Part shown: in pieces, positions 1-4,656 of the stretch
How positions within the stretch are numbered: position 1 is the stretch's first letter
How the letters are laid out: the number at the start of each line of letters is the position of its first letter
NCBI GenBank assembly: GCA_946570335.1
Contig: CAMNYG010000133.1
Location: forward strand, 1 to 5,060
DNA: 5,060 nt
Direction of reading: 5' to 3'
From: an uncultured Dietzia sp.
GTDB lineage: Bacteria > Actinomycetota > Actinomycetes > Mycobacteriales > Mycobacteriaceae
Translations under genes and position numbers: made by a program
Notes under the pieces: generated by a model
Told to the model about the DNA's origin: nothing
Database searches by the model: none
What the model saw: the letters and a program-made list of their open reading frames with translations, nothing else

Positions 1-90
1 CGGCCAGAGCGATCCCTTGCGGAAATATCCGGCGAGCTGCTCGACGGTGGTCAGCAGGAAGCCGGCCGGCACCTTCTCCTCAAGTCCCAT
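1..90 (-). CDS. nuoB: NADH-quinone oxidoreductase subunit B, N-terminal 30 codons (partial)
   Basis: This is the start of NuoB, the peripheral-arm subunit of complex I that carries iron-sulfur cluster N2 and passes electrons to the quinone. Only the first 30 residues are in the window, beginning [18 protein letters not shown] and running to GSLWP; the cluster-binding cysteines lie outside. The start is the ATG at 90-88, preceded by a good ribosome binding site (AAGGAGAGG, about 4 nt before the ATG). It lies 61 nt downstream of nuoA on the same strand, as in the usual nuoA-nuoB order, and is presumably in the same transcript. The gap contains a small GC hairpin (124-129 paired with 133-138). 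The identification rests on the N-terminal sequence plus position after nuoA. Confidence 0.9.
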   Translation of the reverse strand, partial: MGLEEKVPAGFLLTTVEQLAGYFRKGSLWP

Positions 91-151
91 GGCCACCTCT
101 CCTTCCCCGCTACTCGCGTGTCTCCGCGCCCCGCGCGGATCGTGGTTGTAC

Positions 152-511
152 CTAGTCCCAGCTCAACCCGCCTCGGCGCCACTCGTAGGCGTAGGCGACG
201 GAGACGTTGACGACGAACAGGGCCATCGCGGCCAGGCCGAACACGCCCAGTTCGTCGAAGTGGACGGCCCACGGATACAGGAAGAGGATCTCGATGCCGA
301 AGATGATGAACAGCATCGCCGTGAGGTAGTACTTCACCGGGAAACGGCCGCCACCCGCCGGCTGCGGGGTGGGCTGGATGCCGCACTCGTAGGCCTCGAC
401 CTTGGCCCGGTTGAATCGGCTCGGGCCCGCCAGCGACGAGACGAACGACGAGAACACGGCGAACGCGACGGCCAGGCCCCCGAGGACCAGAATGGGCACA
501 TACTCGTTCAC
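152..511 (-). CDS. nuoA: NADH-quinone oxidoreductase subunit A (complex I membrane subunit)
   Basis: NuoA (ND3 homologue) is a small inner-membrane subunit of proton-pumping complex I, at the junction of the membrane and peripheral arms near the quinone site. The 119-residue product has the family length and three hydrophobic segments (about residues 4-28, 61-82 and 87-108). Family marks visible are the loop motif AYECG with Cys43, [13 protein letters not shown] before helix 2, and LYPWAV after it. The helix 2 motif reads F71-G72-I73-E74, where the family normally has FD[IV]E, so the usual Asp is Gly while the partner Glu is kept. The start is GTG at 511-509, giving [12 protein letters not shown], which matches actinobacterial NuoA N-termini; a GAGGGAG ribosome binding site lies upstream. 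It is the first gene of the nuo operon, after an Rv3143-like response regulator. Confidence 0.95.
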   Translation of the reverse strand: MNEYVPILVLGGLAVAFAVFSSFVSSLAGPSRFNRAKVEAYECGIQPTPQPAGGGRFPVKYYLTAMLFIIFGIEILFLYPWAVHFDELGVFGLAAMALFVVNVSVAYAYEWRRGGLSWD

Positions 512-521
512 GTCCGTGTCA

Positions 522-543
522 CTCCCTCGCGCCTGGTCGAGGG
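522..543 (-). promoter_or_regulatory. nuoA ribosome binding site inside a potential hairpin
   Basis: On the minus strand the nuoA Shine-Dalgarno sequence GAGGGAG occupies 528-522, about 10 nt before the GTG start. Its GAGGG lies in the 3' arm of an inverted repeat, CCCTCG (543-538) and CGAGGG (529-524), with an 8-nt loop. The folded leader would therefore mask the ribosome binding site. A second stem lies immediately upstream (GTGTGCC at 560-554 paired with GGCACGC at 549-543), sharing base 543 with the first, so the two may compete at that edge. The pairing is visible; a role in translational control is inference. Confidence 0.45.
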
Positions 544-623
544 CGTGCCTGTGGGCACACCTCTCCTACAACCGCAGGGGATTCGGGCGGCCGGTCGTGG
601 TGGGTTCTCCAGCCCCCGTCTCC

Positions 624-648
624 CTGGTGGTCCGGTTCACCAGACCAC
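624..648. repeat. overlapping dyads in the nuo leader/promoter region
   Basis: Two overlapping inverted repeats lie between the response regulator and nuoA: CTGGTG (624-629) with CACCAG (638-643), and GTGGTC (627-632) with GACCAC (643-648). The first gives a near-palindromic 20-bp element centred on GTCCGGTT, which suits a dimeric DNA-binding protein. In RNA the second could form a 6-bp hairpin at the 5' end of the nuo leader. Which use, if any, is real cannot be decided from sequence. Confidence 0.35.
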
Positions 649-652
649 TGAC

Positions 653-668
653 TGTGACTCTACTCACA
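653..668. promoter_or_regulatory. CRP/GlxR-type operator upstream of nuoA
   Basis: The sequence TGTGA-CTCTAC-TCACA is a perfect match to the TGTGA-N6-TCACA palindrome bound by cAMP receptor proteins (Crp/Rv3676 in mycobacteria, GlxR in corynebacteria). It lies about 150 nt before the nuoA start, in the only gap between the response regulator and nuoA. On the minus strand it contains TAGAGT (662-657), the best TANNNT -10 candidate in the gap, with no convincing -35. If that is the promoter, bound regulator would sit on the -10 and repress. If the true start lies further downstream, the site could activate. The palindrome is seen; the regulator and sign are inferred. Confidence 0.6.
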
Positions 669-707
669 TTGCTTTGACGTGTGTCGGCACTTCGGGCAGA
701 CCGCGTG

Positions 708-1124
708 TCAGACGCTCCGCCGAGGGCGTGAAAGGAGCTCGTTGACGGTCTCGCGCAGGGTGAGTGGGTCGATCGGGTGCGTCACCGAGGCGTCCGCGCG
801 GGACCAGTCGGCAAGCCAGCGGTCGTCCGCGCGGCCGATCAGCACGAGGATCGGCGGGCACGTGTCGAGCTCGTCCCGCAGTTGCTTGGCCAGTCCCATG
901 CCGCCGGTGGGGGCGGCCTCGCCGTCGAGGATCGCCAGGTCGATCCCGCCCGCGTCCATGTGTCCGATCACCGCCTCCGCGGTGGCCACCTCGAGATGGT
1001 CCAGCCGCGGCAGGTCCGGGTGCGGGCGCGTGCCGAGCGCGGCTATGACACGGCCGCGCGTGGCGGAGTCATTGCTGTAGACGAGCACTCGCAGGGCGAC
1101 GTCGGCATGTGTGGTGTCGGTCAC
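708..1124 (-). CDS. Atypical response-regulator receiver protein, Rv3143-like, linked to nuo
   Basis: A stand-alone receiver domain of 138 residues with no output domain. It closely resembles my recollection of M. tuberculosis Rv3143, which also sits just before nuoA. Visible landmarks are strand 1 LRVLVYSND (residues 11-19), the phosphoacceptor region DLAILDGEA with Asp67, a GGMGLAKQL helix, strand 4 PPILVLIGR (90-98) and VTHPIDP (114-120). The conserved Thr/Ser after strand 4 is replaced by Ile96, and the conserved Lys before the cis-Pro by His116, so the usual phosphorylation switch is altered although the Asp is kept. The start chosen is GTG at 1124-1122 (VTDTTHADVALRV), because it fits the family N-terminus and lies right after a -10 element. 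An upstream ATG at 1184 would add 20 poorly receiver-like residues. No histidine kinase is in the window. The role is probably tied to complex I expression, inferred from position only. Confidence 0.85.
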   Translation of the reverse strand: MTDTTHADVALRVLVYSNDSATRGRVIAALGTRPHPDLPRLDHLEVATAEAVIGHMDAGGIDLAILDGEAAPTGGMGLAKQLRDELDTCPPILVLIGRADDRWLADWSRADASVTHPIDPLTLRETVNELLSRPRRSV

Positions 1125-1131
1125 ATCGGCG

Positions 1132-1137
1132 ATGCTA
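1132..1137 (-). promoter_or_regulatory. -10 element for a leaderless response-regulator transcript
   Basis: On the minus strand TAGCAT (1137-1132) fits the actinobacterial TANNNT -10 pattern. Seven bases separate it from the GTG at 1124, so transcription would begin at or within a base of the start codon, giving a leaderless mRNA. No Shine-Dalgarno sequence is seen before this GTG, which fits. No clear -35 is present. Confidence 0.45.
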
Positions 1138-1226
1138 CCCAGCAGCCTCGGCCGGGGTGTCGCGATCCCGGGGGCGGTCCCCACGCGATCGACGGGCCGT
1201 GGACACGGCGAGCATCGGGAACACCA

Positions 1227-1472
1227 TGACGGTGAGCATCGCCCCGCCGGTCAACGCCGCCGCGACACCCGGATCCGGGGACTGCCACGGGGCCGGTACG
1301 CCACGTGTGCGGTCCGGCCGACTTCCGCCGGGTGCGACCTGGCGACGTGCTGGTGTGCCGCGAGACCGATCCCGCCTGGACACCGTTGTTCACCGTCGCG
1401 ACGGCACTCGCGGCGGATGTGTTGGTACGCGTCGACGGCAACAGCGGGACGGTCTGTCCGGTCTCCGAGTAG
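1227..1472 (+). pseudogene. Remnant of a PEP-utilising enzyme swivelling domain
   Basis: A fragment of the phosphohistidine swivelling domain found in PEP synthase, pyruvate phosphate dikinase and rifampin phosphotransferase-type enzymes. From 1281 to the TAG at 1470-1472 one frame reads TATGPVRHV, then GPADFRRVRPGDVLVCRETD, then PAWTPLFTVATALAADV, then LVRVDGNSGTVCPVSE. The expected segment between TDV and VRVDG, which carries the GGxxSHAAIVAREY catalytic-His motif (about 30-35 codons), is missing, with the join near 1421/1422. Upstream the match continues in another frame (AAATPGSG, 1259-1279, downstream of an ATG at 1227), so a one-base gain in the GGGG run at 1277-1280 is likely. The ATP-grasp part of the enzyme is absent. 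It cannot act as a phosphotransfer domain. The domain call is from remembered family consensus; which family member it came from is not resolvable. Confidence 0.75.
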
Positions 1473-1517
1473 GCGCCGGCATTCGGTGGTCGCCGGCCTT
1501 CGGGAGATCGGGGACAG

Positions 1518-1539
1518 CCCCGCCGGAGCAGCGGCGGGG
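1518..1539. terminator. GC-rich hairpin, possible terminator
   Basis: CCCCGCCG (1518-1525) and CGGCGGGG (1532-1539) form a perfect 8-bp stem with a 6-nt loop, 46 nt after the stop of the PEP-domain remnant. There is no T run on either side, so it would be a terminator only of the U-tract-free type often proposed in actinobacteria. It may once have ended the lost gene. Confidence 0.35.
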
Positions 1540-1688
1540 ATGACAGATCAGGACGGCTCGTCGAGCGCACGCCCCGTGGGTGAGGGAGACGGAGAGGAGG
1601 GGCCCGTCCGGGGAACCGGCATGGGCCATCACCGTCATGCCGGACACCGTGCTGGGCGGTCACGACCACGGAGGCGGGTGAAATACCA

Positions 1689-1703
1689 GTTCAGATCCCC
1701 TAT
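1689..1703 (+). repeat. 15-mer resembling the 3' end of tRNA-Ser
   Basis: GTTCAGATCCCCTAT matches 14 of 15 bases of the T-loop/acceptor part of the tRNA-Ser gene (2869-2855 read on the minus strand, GTTCAAATCCCCTAT). The flanks do not pair as a T-arm, so it is not a tRNA. The two copies are in opposite orientation, which does not fit a simple attL/attR pair. Confidence 0.3.
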
Positions 1704-1736
1704 ATGCGGGTCGACGAGGAGCCTGGCCCTCGAATT

Positions 1737-1950
1737 GTGTCAACCCCGCTGATTCACGGGGCTGTGTGACTGCTGCAGTCGGGTGACGGCGGGCTTGTTT
1801 TCGCGTTAGGGCGTGCCGGGGGTGCCGGTGGGCGGGGCTTTCCTGGCCAGGGGAACCTTCGACAAGTCCCAGTTTCCCCTGTTCAGGAAGCACTTCGGTC
1901 TATTTTCGCCCAGCGATCCACAGATCCCCGTGAATCATCGGGGTTTACGC
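1737..1950. mobile_element. Possible MITE or IS remnant with 25-bp terminal inverted repeats
   Basis: The segment is bounded by 1737-1761 and the reverse complement of 1926-1950, which agree at 22 of 25 positions; the shared core is CCCCGNTGATTCACGGGG. The unit is about 214 bp, too short for a transposase, and no transposase motif is seen. Each end is itself nearly palindromic around TGATTCA. An internal hairpin lies at 1848-1881. No clear target-site duplication is visible beside the ends, so an old insertion, the relic of a larger insertion sequence, or a pair of regulatory dyads remain possible. Its setting between two pseudogenes supports a mobile origin. Confidence 0.4.
1848..1881. repeat. 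Stem-loop inside the inverted-repeat unit
   Basis: CAGGGGAACC (1848-1857) pairs with GTTTCCCCTG (1872-1881) at 9 of 10 positions, around a 14-nt loop. There is no adjacent T run, so a terminator is unlikely; it may be a structural part of the putative mobile element. Confidence 0.4.
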
Positions 1951-2012
1951 CATGTCCACTCTCCGTTCGGGCGCGTCAGCGTCTGTACGCGGTAATCTCG
2001 GTCGGTGTGCGG

Positions 2013-2713
2013 ATGAAGACACTATGTAGAACAAGTGCGGCGACCGGGCCCTGGTGATCGCCGTGGGGCTGGCGGGATGTGGTTCCGGCGACACCACCGC
2101 AGGTACACAGGACGCATCAGACACCACTACGAGTGCGGCCACCAGCTCTTCCTCCCCGGCTGAAACAAGCAGTGCCCCGAGCTCGGGTGTGGATCGAAGC
2201 AGTGGGCAAACCCCGAGTGCTCCCCAGACTCCGGGGCAACCGGAAACGGAGTCCCGGGAGGGGCTGCTGAGCGCTCTGACGGAGGTCTCTGCTTCTGGGT
2301 ATGAGGACCGGACTCAGAATTCGGGCGGAATCCGCTTCATGACTGAGTCCGGGACCGTCAACTGTCATCTGGGAAGCGGCGGCTTTGCCTGCTTGGTCCC
2401 CGACCATGCCGAGTGGCCTGCTGATCAGCGGGCGGATGACGGTCTTGACGGAATGGGCGTACCCAAGGCGATCGGGTGGGGATGAGCAGTGGGAGGCACC
2501 CCCTTCGGCGGAGTGCCTCATCATTGGGCGGTGCAGGGGATGTGGCCGTCACCTGTGGAGAGCGGGCCGCTGAAGGAGGGGCAGAAGGTCGCTCTCAACG
2601 GGGGTGGGGCAGATTACCCGGATGTCACCTGTGGGGTGGTCGACGCTGCCATGACCTGCATCTCCGCTGGTCACGGATTCACGGTGTCGGAGGACGCCTA
2701 CGACACCTGGTGA
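2013..2713 (+). pseudogene. Broken secreted lipoprotein (actinobacterial LppP-like small domain)
   Basis: The remains of an exported lipoprotein anchored outside the membrane. From the ATG at 2013 the first frame gives MKTLCRTSAATG, a good signal-peptide start, but stops at 2055-2057. From about 2048 the next frame gives ALVIAVGLAGCGSG, a hydrophobic core and lipobox LAGC. One lost base in the G run at 2046-2048 rejoins them. A Ser/Thr/Pro-rich linker follows (to about 2260), then a small domain with paired cysteines (SGTVNC, GFACLVP, YPDVTC, AAMTC) ending GHGFTVSEDAYDTW, a pattern I associate with mycobacterial LppP-type lipoproteins. The domain is cut by an in-frame TGA at 2483-2485, after which the same frame resumes as AVGGTPFGGVPHHWAVQGMW. 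The GTG at 2054 could start a fragment, but its signal peptide would be too short. It ends before a shared terminator. Function unknown. Confidence 0.75.
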
Positions 2714-2767
2714 CCTACGCATACAGGTCGCGGTGTCCGTGAGCGTGCAGGGCGGACAAGGGGCAAT

Positions 2768-2787
2768 GGGGGTTAAAGGGGGTTAAA
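2768..2787 (+). repeat. Two tandem copies of GGGGGTTAAA
   Basis: A perfect two-copy 10-bp tandem repeat between the lipoprotein remnant and the terminator. It is probably a slippage duplication; no function is suggested. Confidence 0.6.
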
Positions 2788-2809
2788 GGCCAGAATGCCC
2801 CGAGTACGA

Positions 2810-2844
2810 AGAAACCCCCTGGTCACGGAGACCAGGGGGTTTCT
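2810..2844. terminator. Bidirectional intrinsic terminator
   Basis: AGAAACCCCCTGGTC (2810-2824) and GACCAGGGGGTTTCT (2830-2844) form a perfect 15-bp stem with loop ACGGA. Reading out in either direction gives a TTTCT end. It lies 4 nt beyond the tRNA-Ser 3' end (2849) and 96 nt beyond the lipoprotein remnant, so it can end both convergent units. Confidence 0.9.
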
Positions 2845-2848
2845 AGAG

Positions 2849-2936
2849 CGGAGGATAGGGGATTTGAACCCCTGAGGGGCTATAAACCCCAACCCGCGTT
2901 CCAGGCGAGCGCCATAGGCCACTAGGCGAATCCTCC
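2849..2936 (-). tRNA. tRNA-Ser (anticodon GGA)
   Basis: A class II tRNA of 88 nt. The acceptor stem pairs GGAGGAT (2936-2930) with ATCCTCC (2856-2850), with discriminator G at 2849. The anticodon stem is CTCGC/GCGGG around loop CTGGAAC, giving anticodon GGA, which reads UCC and UCU. The long variable arm (GGGG paired with CCCC) is typical of tRNA-Ser, and the T-arm is AGGGG-TTCAAAT-CCCCT. CCA is not encoded, as is common in actinobacteria. Transcription ends at the adjacent strong terminator. Confidence 0.96.
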
Positions 2937-2943
2937 GCTGAGC

Positions 2944-2973
2944 ACATTACCCAGCCCGCTTTGGTCGTGGCAA
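2944..2973 (-). promoter_or_regulatory. tRNA-Ser promoter
   Basis: On the minus strand TTGCCA (2973-2968, one mismatch to TTGACA) and TAATGT (2949-2944, TANNNT) are separated by 18 nt. The predicted start is near 2937, directly at the tRNA 5' end. Confidence 0.6.
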
Positions 2974-3145
2974 ACCGAGCCTCGGCGAGTTGTGACTCTC
3001 GGGGTCCGGTGATTCTCCGGGGCGCCGGGCCGGCGAGGGGGCCGGAGATCTGACCGGTCGGGGTGCGGGCGGGGTTCGACGGGCTGACTGCCGGCACGTC
3101 TGCGGCGTTGGGGCGGGCCGTGTGCAGGGTCGGGGGGTGCACCGC

Positions 3146-3151
3146 TAGACT
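3146..3151 (+). promoter_or_regulatory. -10 element of the SRP RNA gene
   Basis: TAGACT fits TANNNT and lies 7 nt before the first bases of the SRP RNA terminal helix (GG at 3159-3160), the right distance for a start at or near the RNA 5' end. No convincing -35 is seen. The promoter fires away from that of tRNA-Ser. Confidence 0.5.
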
Positions 3152-3155
3152 CTTC

Positions 3156-3248
3156 CGTGGACCCCGCGCGGCGTCCATCCTGTGAACTCCCCCAGGGCCG
3201 GAAGGCAGCAAGGGTCAGCGGGCTCTGGCGGGTGCGCGGGGTCCCCTT
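3156..3248 (+). ncRNA. ffs: Small signal recognition particle RNA (4.5S)
   Basis: The 4.5S RNA pairs with Ffh to target nascent membrane and secreted proteins to the Sec translocon. The diagnostic domain IV is clear: CAGGGCCGGAAGGCAGCAAG, with the GGAA tetraloop at 3200-3203 and the asymmetric internal loop bound by Ffh. The ends close as a helix, GGACCCCGCGC (3159-3169) with GCGCGGGGTCC (3234-3244). The boundaries are taken a few bases beyond this helix and are uncertain by several nucleotides. There is no Alu domain, as expected for the small bacterial type. It lies just before an aspartate aminotransferase gene, the same order as I recall beside Rv3722c in mycobacteria. Confidence 0.93.
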
Positions 3249-3261
3249 ATGTCTCTAAGGG
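3244..3261 (+). terminator. Short hairpin after the SRP RNA
   Basis: CCCTTA (3244-3249) pairs with TAAGGG (3256-3261) over a 6-nt loop, directly at the end of the SRP RNA helix. The stem is weak and no T run follows. It may help end ffs or may lie in the aminotransferase leader. Confidence 0.3.
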
Positions 3262-3298
3262 CCCACAACCCCAGTTGCCGACACCGACGGAGGCCACC

Positions 3299-4567
3299 GT
3301 GGCGCTGTCCGATCTGCCCACCGACGAGCTCGCCCGACTCGAATCGCAACTGGCCGCGGAGTACGAATCGCTGGCCGGCGAGAATCTGGCCCTGGACCTG
3401 ACCCGCGGTAAGCCCTCGCCCGAACAGCTCGACCTGTCCGAGCGTCTGCTGTCGCTGCCGGGGGAGGGCGACCACACGGCGGGTTCGACCGACGTGCGCA
3501 ATTACGGCGGCGGCGCGGGACTGCCCGAGCTGCGGGCGATCTTCGCGGAGCTGCTGGGGGTCGAGACGGATCGGGTGATCGCGCAGGACAACGCGAGCCT
3601 GTCGATCATGTACGACCTGCTGGTGTTCTCCATGCTGTTCGGCACGCCGGACTCGGGCCGGCCCTGGAAGGACGAGCCGCAGCTGCGGTGGCTGTGCCCT
3701 GTGCCCGGTTACGACCGTCATTTCGGGATCACCGAGGCGCTGGGCATCGAGATGGTGCCGGTGCCGCTCGGGCCGGCCGGCCCGGACATGGACGAGGTCG
3801 AGCGGCTCGTGGCCGAGGACCCCTCCATCAAGGGCATCTGGTGCGTGCCGATCTTCTCCAACCCCACCGGCGCGGTGTACGACGACCACACGGTCTCCCG
3901 CCTTGCCCGCATGGCCACCGCCGCCCCGGACTTCCGGGTGATCTGGGACAACGCCTATGTCGTCCACACGCTCACCACCGATTTCCCCAAGGTTCCGGAC
4001 GTGGACACGCTGGCCGCCGAGGCCGGTCACCCGAACCGCTTCCTGCAGGTGTGCTCGACCTCCAAGATCACGTTCGCCGGCGCCGGTGTGTCCTTCCTTT
4101 CCGCGTCCGCGGCCAACCTCGACTGGTACCTCGGCCACGCCTCGATCCGGACCATCGGGCCGAACAAGGTCAACCAGCTGGCCCACGCCCGCTTCTTCGG
4201 TGACGCCGAGGGTGTGCGGGCGCATATGCTCCGGCATCGCCAGAGCGTCGCACCCAAGTTCGAGGCCGCTGATGCGGCGTTGACCCGCAGGCTCGGCGAG
4301 TACGGGATCGCCCGCTGGACGATGCCCGAGGGCGGGTACTTCATCGATCTCGAGGTGGTCGACGGCACCGCGACCGAGACGGTCCGCCTGGCCAAGGGCC
4401 TCGGAGTGGCGTTGACGCCCGCCGGCTCGGCCTACCCTTACGGCAACGACCCCGACGATCGGCACATCCGTCTGGCGCCGACCCTCCCTCCGTTGGCGGA
4501 GGTCGAGACCGCGATGGACGTCGTGGGCTTGTGTGTTCTGCTCGCCGCCTGCCGCGCAGCTGCCTAG
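3299..4567 (+). CDS. Aspartate aminotransferase, Rv3722c-type (PLP-dependent fold type I)
   Basis: A cytoplasmic PLP enzyme that exchanges the amino group between aspartate/oxaloacetate and glutamate/2-oxoglutarate, feeding nitrogen into aspartate-derived amino acids. The 422-residue product has the length of mycobacterial Rv3722c, which I recall as an essential aspartate aminotransferase. Visible active-site marks are LTRGKPS near the N-terminus, NYGGGAGLPELR, SNPTG with Asn188, WDNAY with Asp217 (pyridine nitrogen) and Tyr220, STSKITFAGAG with the Schiff-base Lys256, and HIRLAPTLPP with Arg391 (substrate carboxylate). The start is the GTG at 3299, because GGAGG lies 5 nt upstream and the reading before it runs through ffs; the frame stays open to 3182 but that part is RNA gene. 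It ends GLCVLLAACRAAA at a TAG. No clear terminator follows. The frame is intact. Substrate assignment is by family resemblance. Confidence 0.93.
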   Translation: MALSDLPTDELARLESQLAAEYESLAGENLALDLTRGKPSPEQLDLSERLLSLPGEGDHTAGSTDVRNYGGGAGLPELRAIFAELLGVETDRVIAQDNASLSIMYDLLVFSMLFGTPDSGRPWKDEPQLRWLCPVPGYDRHFGITEALGIEMVPVPLGPAGPDMDEVERLVAEDPSIKGIWCVPIFSNPTGAVYDDHTVSRLARMATAAPDFRVIWDNAYVVHTLTTDFPKVPDVDTLAAEAGHPNRFLQVCSTSKITFAGAGVSFLSASAANLDWYLGHASIRTIGPNKVNQLAHARFFGDAEGVRAHMLRHRQSVAPKFEAADAALTRRLGEYGIARWTMPEGGYFIDLEVVDGTATETVRLAKGLGVALTPAGSAYPYGNDPDDRHIRLAPTLPPLAEVETAMDVVGLCVLLAACRAAA

Positions 4568-4656
4568 TTGTACCCGGCCATCAGGTTGGTTGGATGTGAG
4601 AGACGGCGCTCGCACGATCGACGGCATGCGAACGGGGCGTCGCGTCCGGGCCGAAG

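Larger units (their letters stand above)
1473..2012. other. 540-base stretch without a recognisable gene
   Basis: No open frame on either strand in this stretch shows family motifs or a convincing start. It holds the hairpin at 1518-1539, the tRNA-like 15-mer at 1689-1703 and the inverted-repeat unit at 1737-1950, each listed separately. The rest (1540-1688 and 1951-2012) shows nothing I can name, apart from a weak TANNNT element TAATCT at 1993-1998 before the lipoprotein remnant. Confidence 0.6.

Noticed and set aside
17..745. 242-residue open frame on the plus strand across nuoA
   Set aside because: It lies antisense to nuoA and the nuo leader, with low-complexity translation; nuoA and nuoB explain this DNA.
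1110..1125. Second CRP-like palindrome (TGTGG-N6-TCACA, one mismatch)
   Set aside because: It includes the start codon and first codons of the receiver gene (Val-Thr-Asp-Thr-Thr), so the match is more easily explained by coding sequence; kept only as a weak possibility.
1111..1752. Long overlapping plus-strand frames (1111-1752 and 1109-1543)
   Set aside because: They are Arg/Ser/Gly-rich frames over the receiver promoter and the PEP-domain relic; the homologous reading is in the third frame. Only the 1259-1279 part of the 1109-1543 frame matches the domain.
2024..2029. ATG followed at once by TAG, as a lipoprotein start with a nonsense codon 2
   Set aside because: It is in the lipoprotein frame, but the ATG at 2013 with one lost base gives a much better signal peptide with Lys/Arg and a full hydrophobic stretch.
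2483..2485. TGA as a recoded (selenocysteine or readthrough) codon
   Set aside because: No selenocysteine-insertion-like hairpin was seen just after it, the site is not a cysteine position in the domain pattern, and a second lesion upstream favours a pseudogene.
2476..2742. 88-residue open frame overlapping the lipoprotein tail
   Set aside because: The other frame here carries the conserved cysteine domain (YPDVTCGVVDAAMTC); this frame shows nothing recognisable.
1689..2869. attL/attR pair of an element integrated in tRNA-Ser
   Set aside because: The two matching 15-mers are inverted rather than direct, and no integrase gene lies between them.
3182..3298. Upstream extension of the aminotransferase by 39 residues
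   Set aside because: This part overlaps the SRP RNA; the GTG at 3299 has its own ribosome binding site and gives the family length.
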